Shown here one piece after another: positions 43,263-50,936 of a DNA stretch of 64,000 nucleotides. The notes under the pieces are model-generated. The model ran no database searches, was not told the DNA's origin, and saw only the letters and a list, made by a program, of their open reading frames with translations. The translations under genes were made by a program, and so were the position numbers. The DNA is from Neobacillus niacini (GTDB taxonomy: Bacteria > Bacillota > Bacilli > Bacillales > Cytobacillaceae): assembly GCF_019749295.1 (NCBI RefSeq), contig NZ_JACWFG010000027.1, forward strand, positions 1 to 64,000. The letters run 5' to 3'. Each line of letters opens with the position of its first letter. Position 1 is the stretch's first letter.

Positions 43263-43778
43263 GTGAGTAAAGTGATAAAAATTAAAGCTCTTAAATACCC
43301 TGATATTCTCCACTATGAGTGGGAAGGCGAACTACTTCGACTCACGCCAGACTATGTACTTGTCTTATGTAAACCAGGCCGCAAATTAATTCATCATACC
43401 AAAAATAAGGTTTTTACTGTCAATAACACGTCATTAGAATTTTTTTCTTTAAAACAATGGTTCACTGCAGCGATGGAAATTGAAGAGGGAAAGGTTGTTT
43501 CTGCATATTGCAATGTAGCAAAACCTTCCCTCTTTCAAAACGGTGAAATAAGTTTTCTTGATTTAGACTTAGATTACATTAAGGAAAAAAATAAAGAATG
43601 GAAAGTAGTAGACGAGGATGAATTTGAGTTAAATAGTATTAAATATAAGTACCCAGTAGAATTAAAGAATGGGGCTGTTAAAGCACTAGAAAAGTTAAAA
43701 GAAGAAGTAAAAAAAGGGAATTTTCCTTTTAACAATCAAGTTTTGACCCATATCGAAAACCACTATTTACGTGACTAA
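43263..43778 (+). CDS. DUF402-family protein
   Basis: A 171-residue protein with a DUF402 domain: KIKALKYPDILHYEWEGELLRLTPDYVLVLCKPGRKLIHHTKNKVF, EFFSLKQWFTAAMEIEEGKVVSAYCNVAKPS, FLDLDLDYI. Members related to B. subtilis YgaC/YtqA and FAU-1 are nucleoside phosphatases or RNA-associated. The HYEWEG and Asp-rich LDLDLDYI parts form the metal site. The GTG at 43263 is chosen because GAGG lies 9 nt upstream; an ATG at 43254 is possible. Confidence 0.82.
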   Translation: MSKVIKIKALKYPDILHYEWEGELLRLTPDYVLVLCKPGRKLIHHTKNKVFTVNNTSLEFFSLKQWFTAAMEIEEGKVVSAYCNVAKPSLFQNGEISFLDLDLDYIKEKNKEWKVVDEDEFELNSIKYKYPVELKNGAVKALEKLKEEVKKGNFPFNNQVLTHIENHYLRD

Positions 43779-43878
43779 ACTGAGCGTGATTTTCTAATTT
43801 GGATTCGTGTACAGGAGAATATTAAGTAAAAGAGGGAGATGCTAGAATGGCAATAAAAGCGTAATGACTAATGAAACT

Positions 43879-43937
43879 GAATATTACAAAATATTCTGTT
43901 TTTTTATAAATACAATTTTAATCTATCTCTGTAATCT
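43879..43937 (+). promoter_or_regulatory. Promoter with shared regulon element A
   Basis: The element starts GAATATTACAAAA at 43879 and ends TTATAAATAC. TAAATA begins at 43907 and the -10 box TAATCT (extended, TGTAATCT) begins 25 bp later at 43932. The same arrangement occurs at 46698, 52872 and 62670. Likely binding site of the AraC-type response regulator. Confidence 0.7.
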
Positions 43938-43970
43938 TAAGATAGTCAAATATCTTAAGGAGGAAAAGAG

Positions 43971-46427
43971 ATGAAAAGAATGTTAGGAATCTTCATGACC
44001 ATTGTTCTCTTAGCAGGCATGTTAAGCCAACCCATCAATAGCCATGCAGCAGATCCAACAATGGATGGCCATGGCTTGATGGGTGAATTTTTTAAGGTGG
44101 AACGCAATCCTGATGATCGGGAAGATATCACCGTATTCAATTTCGAGGACTTTCGCGGAGAAAGAGCGATTGCGAATTTGAATGGTGATTCGTTTACCAG
44201 TATTTTCAATGAATTTTCTGGTACACCGGATTATAATACAGCACGCTTTACGGGGACAATTGTTCCGAAATATTCCGAAGAGTATACCTTCCATATGGTA
44301 GGGGATGACGGTTTTAGGCTTTGGATTAATGACGAGCTGATCATTGATTTTTGGCAGCAAAAATGGGAATTACCACAACAAAGTAAACCGATACCATTGG
44401 AAGCTGGAAAACATTACGATATCAAAGTGGAATATCTGCAAGGCTGGGGCGGGGCTTGGCTTAAAATGGAATGGGAAAGTGCAAGCCAACAAAGAGAAAT
44501 TGTTCCAGAGTCCGCGCTATATTTTCCAATCAAACGCGTAATTGAAACGAAAAAAGCTGATTTAGCTGCAGAAATACAAAAGGCAGACTACTTAACGACG
44601 AACTTTTCTGACAAAGTAAACGGAAAAACGCTAAAAACATTAAAGGCAGCAAAATCAACTGCAGAAGAATTGCTACGGAGTATTGATGATAATGGAATGG
44701 AGGACCGAGGCAAGGCAGAATTAATAATAAAAGAAGCGGAAACCGTTTCGATTGCACGTTCAGAATTTATGAAAGAGATGGGAGTCACAAGCTCCTCTGT
44801 TTTTGATAAATTTAACAACCCATTATACCAGGGACAGGATCCGTTTGTAACATATAAAGACGGCTATTATTATTTTGTCTCATCGAGCAACTTAGACTCC
44901 AACAATAAAGTTTATGTATCAAAATCCCGGACCCTGACCGATCAAGGGGAAAAGGTAATGGTTTTTGATTCAAAAGGAACACAGACTCGTATTTTTGCAC
45001 CGGAAATTTTTTTCTTTGATGGCAAATGGTATATCTATTACTGTGCTGATTTAAAAGAGTATGGCTACAAACATATGGCAACGGTATTGGAATCCGTTAC
45101 AGATGATCCACAAGGTGAGTATATTGATAAAGGTGCCCTCTATACGGGTGAAAATGGCGAATATAAACAAGCAAATGATATTACCGTATTTGAACAGGAC
45201 GGACAATTATATGCCGTATGGGGAACATTAGGTTCCGGCGAACCAGAAGGTCCGGCCATCGCTCCAATGGATAATCCTTACACCATTACGGCCGATCGTT
45301 CATTTTTACCAGGCGGCGGCGGAGAAGGTCCTCGTGTCCTGCAAAGAGATGGAAAGACCTTTATTACTGTATCTGAAGGAGACTACCAATCGGATGCTTA
45401 CCGCTTATCGTATTTTATGAACACAGACGGGGATATTTTAAATCCAGACTCATGGAGTCGCACAGAGGATGTTTTTGAAGCTACAAGCGATGTATCCGGC
45501 CCTGCAAGAGCTGGTTTTGTGAAATCGGCTGATGGTACTGAGGACTGGATGATTTATCATTCGCGTGTTTACAAAGATGTTGAGCGTAATTGGTGGCGTC
45601 AGGTAAATATTAAAAAATTCACCTGGAATGAAGACGGAACTCCTAATTTTGGTGAACCAGTTTCTCCTTATGAGTGGCAGGAACTGCCTTCTGGTGATTT
45701 GGGGCAGGGAGATATGTATCAAGCAGAAGATGCCATTCTCTATGGTGAAATCACAAAGGATACTACTTTTGCAAACTACCAAGGAACAGGTTATATCAAC
45801 CTGCCAAAAACAGCAGGTGCCGAAGCAAGTTTCACCGTAAATGCTGAAGTAGCGGGAGATTATATTGTGGGAGTAAGGTATGCCTATGGTGAAAAAGTGA
45901 ATGGCGAATATAATCATAATCCTTCTACTCAATTGCCAGCAAGAGCAAAAGTGGATGTCTATGTAAATGGCATTCATGCGAAAACAATTGCACCTGATAA
46001 AACAGCCATCAGTTGGGAAGAATGGTTCACAGCTTCCGAGCGATTATCATTAAAAGTGGGAAAAAATGTGATTAGTTATCGAATTGACAATGGTTCCATT
46101 GGGAATGTGAATTTAGACTATATCACGATGTATAAAGCAGATGTTCCAAACCCGGTTACGCCAAAATTAGAATTGGAAACACTCTATCAAAGGGTAAATG
46201 AGTATGAAAAGAATGGCAGTATCAGACATCCATTAGCGAGCCAACTATCCAACCTCTTAAACCAAGCTAAGCACCACTTCGATAAAGGTCATAAAGAACA
46301 AACCATCAAAAAATTGAATGATAGTTTAAGAGCAATAAATAATAAAGCCATGGAAAAATATATTGAAGAAGATGTGAAAGAAAACCTAAATACAGATCTA
46401 ACCGGTTTACTTGATTCAATAAAATAG
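43971..46427 (+). CDS. Secreted PA14-GH43-CBM enzyme
   Basis: An 818-residue secreted glycoside hydrolase. Signal peptide about 1-27. A PA14 carbohydrate-binding domain at about 30-180 (GLMGEFFKVERNPDD, TGTIVPKYSEEYTFHMVGDDGFRLWINDELIIDFW). A helical linker to about 275. A GH43 five-bladed propeller at about 283-562, with candidate catalytic residues Asp290 in GQDPFV, Asp403 in QANDITVF and Glu452 in GGGEGPRV. A CBM6/35-like module at about 582-720 and a FIMAH-like helical end at 734-818. GH43 enzymes release furanose or xylose side chains from polysaccharides; sugar not known here. ATG after AAGGAGG. Transcribed alone from the element-A promoter, with a terminator after it. Confidence 0.9.
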   Translation: MKRMLGIFMTIVLLAGMLSQPINSHAADPTMDGHGLMGEFFKVERNPDDREDITVFNFEDFRGERAIANLNGDSFTSIFNEFSGTPDYNTARFTGTIVPKYSEEYTFHMVGDDGFRLWINDELIIDFWQQKWELPQQSKPIPLEAGKHYDIKVEYLQGWGGAWLKMEWESASQQREIVPESALYFPIKRVIETKKADLAAEIQKADYLTTNFSDKVNGKTLKTLKAAKSTAEELLRSIDDNGMEDRGKAELIIKEAETVSIARSEFMKEMGVTSSSVFDKFNNPLYQGQDPFVTYKDGYYYFVSSSNLDSNNKVYVSKSRTLTDQGEKVMVFDSKGTQTRIFAPEIFFFDGKWYIYYCADLKEYGYKHMATVLESVTDDPQGEYIDKGALYTGENGEYKQANDITVFEQDGQLYAVWGTLGSGEPEGPAIAPMDNPYTITADRSFLPGGGGEGPRVLQRDGKTFITVSEGDYQSDAYRLSYFMNTDGDILNPDSWSRTEDVFEATSDVSGPARAGFVKSADGTEDWMIYHSRVYKDVERNWWRQVNIKKFTWNEDGTPNFGEPVSPYEWQELPSGDLGQGDMYQAEDAILYGEITKDTTFANYQGTGYINLPKTAGAEASFTVNAEVAGDYIVGVRYAYGEKVNGEYNHNPSTQLPARAKVDVYVNGIHAKTIAPDKTAISWEEWFTASERLSLKVGKNVISYRIDNGSIGNVNLDYITMYKADVPNPVTPKLELETLYQRVNEYEKNGSIRHPLASQLSNLLNQAKHHFDKGHKEQTIKKLNDSLRAINNKAMEKYIEEDVKENLNTDLTGLLDSIK

Positions 46428-46444
46428 ACTCATAAGCTAGTTTT

Positions 46445-46481
46445 AAGGATGTTCTAAAGTAACTTTGGAACATCCTTTTTC
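46445..46481 (+). terminator. Terminator after PA14-GH43
   Basis: AAGGATGTTC pairs with GAACATCCTT, followed by a T run. Confidence 0.87.
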
Positions 46482-46519
46482 TATAATTCTGTGTTAAAGG
46501 AAACTATTGATTTAAGAAC

Positions 46520-46652
46520 CTGTTGATTGGAGCGGAAGGCGCTTGACTCCTGCGGGATGTACGAGCTGAGTGAGACCCCGCAGGTCGGTACGACCGAGGA
46601 GGCTTACGGGCGAGCCCGCGGAAAGCATAGCGCCTGGAGCGCAAATCAACAG
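46520..46652. repeat. 133-bp Bacillus-type GC-rich interspersed repeat
   Basis: GC-rich islet in AT-rich DNA. It begins CTGTTGATTGGAGCGGAAGG and its mirror end reads GGAGCGCAAATCAACAG, giving terminal inverted repeats of about 24 bp with a few mismatches. Inside are CTCCTGCGGGA...CCCGCAGG and the sequence GAGGAGGCTTACGGGCG. I recognise this as the type found scattered between genes in many Bacillus genomes. Non-coding; possibly a non-autonomous mobile hairpin element. Confidence 0.85.
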
Positions 46653-46697
46653 CCTAGTTTAACACAGCACGCTATAAAAGTTTTTTTCCCCAAAACT

Positions 46698-46756
46698 GAA
46701 AATTGCAAATATTACTGTTTTATTATAAATACAATTGTTTCTTTTCTTTGTATTCT
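46698..46756 (+). promoter_or_regulatory. Promoter with shared regulon element B
   Basis: GAAAATTGCAAATATTAC starts at 46698 and TTATTATAAATAC follows. TAAATA begins at 46726 and the -10 box TATTCT begins exactly 25 bp later at 46751. AATTGCAAAT (46701) and TATTATAAAT (46721) look like two direct half-sites 20 bp apart, as expected for an AraC-type activator dimer. Confidence 0.72.
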
Positions 46757-46791
46757 AAAGGAGACAAAATCAATTGGGGGGAAAGCGAAAA

Positions 46792-47805
46792 ATGCAAAAA
46801 ACAAAAAGACTTCTCACGTACTTATTTTCAACACTAATGTTAATTCTCTTACTAGCAGCATGTAATAGCGATTCAACTAGTACAGGCAATAACAACGAAG
46901 ACGGCGACAAAAAAGCAGAAGAAAAAATTGTAGTGGGCTTCTCGCAAATAGGCGCTGAGAGTGGCTGGAGAACAGCAGAAACAGAATCAATCAAAGAAAC
47001 ATTAGGAAACGATTCAAGATTTGAATTAAAATTCTCAGATGCTCAGCAAAAGCAAGAAAATCAAATTAAAGCACTTAGAAGTTTCATTGCTCAAAAGGTA
47101 GATATCATTGCGTTAGCTCCCGTTGTTGAATCAGGATGGGAAACAGTGCTCCAAGAAGCAAAGGATGCAAAAATCCCGGTTATCTTATTAGACCGCGGCA
47201 TCGATGTAAAAGATGAATCATTATATACAAGCTTTATCGGTTCAGATTTTATCCTTGAAGGTGAAAACGCTGCCAAAGAATTAATTAAACTGATGGGTGA
47301 AGATACAAAGGTTAACATTGTAGAATTACAGGGAACCGTAGGAGCTAGTGCAGCAAATGACCGAATGGAAGGTTTTGCGAATGTCATTAAGGAAAACTCA
47401 AACTATAACATTATAAAATCTCAAAGTGGTGACTTTACCCGAGCAAAAGGGAAAGAAGTAATGGAAGCATTTTTGAAATCGGATGGGGACAACATCGATG
47501 CAGTGTATGCTCATAATGATGACATGGCATTAGGTGCCATTCAAGCCATTGAAGAATACGGATTAAAACCAGGGGAAGATATCAAAGTGGTTTCAGTCGA
47601 TGGAATCAAAGCAATTTTTGAAGCGGTTGCAGCAGGGAAAGCAAATATTATTGTTGAATGTAATCCACTACTTGGACCACAGCTTGCACAAGCAGCCTTA
47701 GACTTACAAGCTGGAAAGGAAATCGAAAGATGGATTAAAACAGAAGAAACCGTTTTTGTTGGTAAAGAAGCGGCAGAAACTGCATTACCATCACGCAAAT
47801 ATTAA
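46792..47805 (+). CDS. Sugar-binding lipoprotein, YtfQ-like
   Basis: A 337-residue extracellular solute-binding lipoprotein (lipobox LLAAC, Cys at about 21). It follows E. coli YtfQ closely along its length: VVGFSQIGAESGWRTAETESIKE, DAQQKQENQIKALRSFIAQKVDIIALAPVVESGWE, IPVILLDRGIDVKDESLY, VNIVELQGTVGASAANDRMEGF, KSQSGDFTRAKGKEVMEAF and VYAHNDDMALGAIQAIEEYGLKPG. YtfQ binds galactofuranose, so a furanose sugar is likely. Start at 46792 by GGGGGGAAAG. It has its own element-B promoter and a terminator, and shares the element with the importer, so I take it as the importer's binding protein. Confidence 0.9.
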   Translation: MQKTKRLLTYLFSTLMLILLLAACNSDSTSTGNNNEDGDKKAEEKIVVGFSQIGAESGWRTAETESIKETLGNDSRFELKFSDAQQKQENQIKALRSFIAQKVDIIALAPVVESGWETVLQEAKDAKIPVILLDRGIDVKDESLYTSFIGSDFILEGENAAKELIKLMGEDTKVNIVELQGTVGASAANDRMEGFANVIKENSNYNIIKSQSGDFTRAKGKEVMEAFLKSDGDNIDAVYAHNDDMALGAIQAIEEYGLKPGEDIKVVSVDGIKAIFEAVAAGKANIIVECNPLLGPQLAQAALDLQAGKEIERWIKTEETVFVGKEAAETALPSRKY

Positions 47806-47816
47806 TAGATAGGGAG

Positions 47817-47852
47817 AAATCGAAATTGTGGGACAACAATTTCGATTTTCTT
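47817..47852 (+). terminator. Terminator after the binding lipoprotein
   Basis: AAATCGAAATTGT pairs with ACAATTTCGATTT, followed by T-rich sequence. Confidence 0.87.
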
Positions 47853-47926
47853 ATTTATCGAATTGTTAAAAATGTTTGAATTTTATTTCAATTTTGTTAA
47901 TAATAAAGAAAAGCCGGAAAGAGAGG

Positions 47927-49699
47927 GTGGACCATATTGTTTCAAAAATGATAGCGCGCTTAAGAAACGTAAGTATCCGATTTAAACTATTATTTTATTT
48001 TATCGTCATCATTATCCTATGTATTTCAACTTTAAGCATTTTAGGCGGAAATATTTATAAGAAATCTATGGAAGAAGAAGCGAACGCCTATACGGATCAA
48101 ATGCTTGAGCAAGTGTGGAATACCATCGAGAGTACAATACAAGAAAATGATAATATTATGTACTATTTAGCGAATGAAGAATCTGTAAAAGAGTTTATGG
48201 AACAGCAAACCACCACGGATGAAATGACGAACAGTGTGACAGAACAAATACAAGTCTATCAACAACGCCATCCTGAAATTGCGGGGACGGTAATCGTCAA
48301 TCAATATGATCAATTTATCAGCAATGAAATGATTCGTGTTTCCAGAGATCCTCTCACAGAAGAGACTTGGTATAAAAAAGCGTTGGAATCTCCAGAAAAA
48401 ATCCAATTAATCAGCAATCCAATTGGGAGAAATCTGAAAAATCAACACAGTTATCAAGTAAATAATGTCTTATCCTTAGCAAAAGCAATCGTGAACCCTT
48501 TAACAAACGAAGTTGCCGGAGTTATTTTAATCGATTTAAAGTTAGATTTCATTAAAAATGTAATTGAATCCATCAAGATTGGGAAAAGTGGATTCATTTT
48601 TATCATGGACAAAGATGGAAACGTTGTCTACTCCCCTGTTAACCCAACGGTGTATCATATTCATCCTTCATGGATTGCAGAAAAAAAGTCACCACCAATA
48701 GAAAAAGAGATTGATAGCCATAAGTTCCAGATCATTTATAATACGATTCCGGATATAGATTGGAAATTTGTTGGTGTGTTTTCTTTAGATGAAACGACTG
48801 AGGTGGTATCAAAGGTTCAGGGTTACACATTAATCATTGCTATTGTGACATTATTGATAGGTTCTATGATGTCTTTGTTTTTTGCAAGTACCATCACGAA
48901 TCCAGTGAAGAAATTAATGGATTTAATGGGAAAGGTGGAGGAAGGTAGATTTGACCTAAGATTTCATGCAAAATACGAGGACGAAATAGGGCAATTGGGT
49001 AACAGTTACAATAAGATGATACAAAAAGTAGAAAAGCTTATTGAATTAGTTTACCAGGAACAAAAAAGCAAAAGAGAAGCAGAGCTTAAGATTTTACAAG
49101 CCCAAATTAAACCCCATTTCTTGTATAATACGTTAGATACAATCCAGTGGATGGCACAGGAATATAAAGCTTATAAAATTGTAGAACTTGTTAACGCACT
49201 AACAACATTATTTCGCATCGGCTTAAATAAAGGAAACGAATTTATCTCTGTTGAAGAAGAAATCGAGCATGTCAAAAGTTATCTAATCATTCAAATGACA
49301 CGTTATGAATCGAAGATTGAATATGAAATCGAGATTGATGAAGCTGTGAAAAAATTTCAAGTACTGAAGCTGACCTTGCAGCCACTTGTGGAAAATGCCA
49401 TTTATCATGGGATCAGAAACAAGCGAGGAAAAGGGAAAATTACCATTTCAATTAGGCAGAAGAATGCCGCACTTGAATTAAGTGTTCATGATACGGGGAT
49501 TGGCATCGAAAAAGAACATCTGCAGGAATTAAATCACTCCTTAAAGACGATGAGCGATGAACGTAAAAAAGGCTATGGCCTATTTAATGTAAATGAGCGA
49601 ATTAAATTGACACATGGTTCACAATTTGGCATCACTGTTGAAAGCGAATATCAAGTAGGAACCACAATAATCGCATTACTTCCTATTAAGTTTCTATAG
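47927..49699 (+). CDS. YesM-type sensor histidine kinase
   Basis: A 591-residue membrane sensor kinase. One membrane helix at about 20-40, a large extracellular dCACHE-like domain (about 40-290), a second helix at about 298-320, HAMP to about 375. The kinase part has LQAQIKPHFLYNTLDTIQWM, where His397 is the phosphorylated residue, and the ATPase boxes QPLVENAIYHGI and HDTGIGIEKEHL. This is the LytS/YesM class that typically senses sugars. The start is uncertain: the GTG at 47927 has GGAAAG upstream; ATG at 47948 is an alternative. Followed closely by its response regulator. No regulon element precedes it. Confidence 0.9.
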   Translation: MDHIVSKMIARLRNVSIRFKLLFYFIVIIILCISTLSILGGNIYKKSMEEEANAYTDQMLEQVWNTIESTIQENDNIMYYLANEESVKEFMEQQTTTDEMTNSVTEQIQVYQQRHPEIAGTVIVNQYDQFISNEMIRVSRDPLTEETWYKKALESPEKIQLISNPIGRNLKNQHSYQVNNVLSLAKAIVNPLTNEVAGVILIDLKLDFIKNVIESIKIGKSGFIFIMDKDGNVVYSPVNPTVYHIHPSWIAEKKSPPIEKEIDSHKFQIIYNTIPDIDWKFVGVFSLDETTEVVSKVQGYTLIIAIVTLLIGSMMSLFFASTITNPVKKLMDLMGKVEEGRFDLRFHAKYEDEIGQLGNSYNKMIQKVEKLIELVYQEQKSKREAELKILQAQIKPHFLYNTLDTIQWMAQEYKAYKIVELVNALTTLFRIGLNKGNEFISVEEEIEHVKSYLIIQMTRYESKIEYEIEIDEAVKKFQVLKLTLQPLVENAIYHGIRNKRGKGKITISIRQKNAALELSVHDTGIGIEKEHLQELNHSLKTMSDERKKGYGLFNVNERIKLTHGSQFGITVESEYQVGTTIIALLPIKFL

Positions 49700-49736
49700 A
49701 GCTATGAAATTGGTTGATGAGCAAGGGGGGATAGTA

Positions 49737-50936
49737 TTGTGGAAATTAATGATTGCAGAAGATGAGACGACCATAAGAAAAGGGCTTAGGTTTGCTGCAA
49801 ATTGGGAGGATTATTCTATTACCATTGTTGGGGAAGCGGAAGATGGAGAAATCGCCTTAGAAATGGCGATGGAACGACAACCCGATATCCTATTTGTCGA
49901 TATCAATATGCCATTTTTAAATGGGTTAGAATTGATGAAAGCATTAAGGGAGCATCTTCCAGAAGCTATTTTTATTGTTATTAGCGGGTATGATGAATTT
50001 AGTTATGCACAGCAAGCCCTTAAAATGGATGCATTCGACTATTTATTAAAACCAGTCAATAAAGAGGAATTGATAAAGACTGTGAAGAAAGCAGTGAAGA
50101 TTCTTGAAAAGAATAATAGAAGAAGACAAGTAGATTTACAGTTAGAAGATAATAAAGCATTACTTAAAGAGAAATTCTTGCAAGAATGGGTAACAGGCAT
50201 GGTCGCAGATGATGAAGTCAGAAAACAATTTCAGTTATTAAGTATACAATTAGAAGGACCAGTCGGTATCAGCATGTTCAAAGTCGTCAAAGAGATTGAA
50301 GAAAGTATCACACAAGAGCAATGGAATGATGGGCTAATTTCTTTTTCAATGAAAAATATTATAAAAGAACATTTGAAAGCGCATCCATTTTCCGAAGTGT
50401 TTGAGGATCCATTGGGACATATGATCGCCCTCCTGCCAAATGCCGAAGGGGAAGTATTGATGCGTTTGAACAGAGAAATAAAAGAATACACAGAAAACTT
50501 TTTAGGAAAAGTGATAATCAATCTTGAGAAACTGATGTTGACACAATTAGAGCTACCTGACCATTACAAGATGTTAAAAGAAGAGATTGCATCTTACCAC
50601 AGTCTTTCTCCGATGGTGATATTGGCAAAAGACTATATCGATCATCACTTTTTTGAACCTAGCATCTCTTTAAATGAGGTAGCTGAAATGGTTCAAGTCA
50701 GTCCGACCTATTTAAGTAAAAGGATTAAAACAGAGCTAGGTGCTTCTTTTATTACCTATCTGACAAAAGTCCGTATAAAAAAGGCCCTTATGTTAATGAA
50801 AGATCCTCATTTAAAGATTTATGAAATAGCTGACATGGTTGGTTATAGTACTCAACACTATTTTTCTAACGCCTTTAAAAAAGTAACAGGCATTTCTCCA
50901 ACGGTATATAGGGGCGGTGCAAAAAGCTATGAATAA
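49737..50936 (+). CDS. YesN-type response regulator (REC + AraC HTH)
   Basis: A 399-residue response regulator. REC domain 1-120 with Asp9 and the phosphorylated Asp55 in ILFVDINMPFLNGLELM, and Lys in YLLKPVNKEEL. A linker region of about 180 residues, then an AraC-type pair of helix-turn-helix motifs (ISLNEVAEMVQVSPTYLSKRIKTELGASFITYLTKVRIKKAL and IYEIADMVGYSTQHYFSNAFKKVTGISPTVYR). Partner of the adjacent kinase. The TTG start is set by AAGGGGGG. The last 8 bases overlap the start of the two-domain binding protein gene, so the two are translated together. Candidate activator at the four shared elements. Confidence 0.92.
   Translation: MWKLMIAEDETTIRKGLRFAANWEDYSITIVGEAEDGEIALEMAMERQPDILFVDINMPFLNGLELMKALREHLPEAIFIVISGYDEFSYAQQALKMDAFDYLLKPVNKEELIKTVKKAVKILEKNNRRRQVDLQLEDNKALLKEKFLQEWVTGMVADDEVRKQFQLLSIQLEGPVGISMFKVVKEIEESITQEQWNDGLISFSMKNIIKEHLKAHPFSEVFEDPLGHMIALLPNAEGEVLMRLNREIKEYTENFLGKVIINLEKLMLTQLELPDHYKMLKEEIASYHSLSPMVILAKDYIDHHFFEPSISLNEVAEMVQVSPTYLSKRIKTELGASFITYLTKVRIKKALMLMKDPHLKIYEIADMVGYSTQHYFSNAFKKVTGISPTVYRGGAKSYE

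Noticed and set aside
43843-43864. Five-codon frame with good ribosome-binding site before element A
   Set aside because: Too short to support as a gene; probably a remnant or chance.
45450-45977. 175-codon minus-strand frame inside the PA14-GH43 gene
   Set aside because: Antisense to the CBM-coding part of a clear enzyme; no start signal and odd composition.
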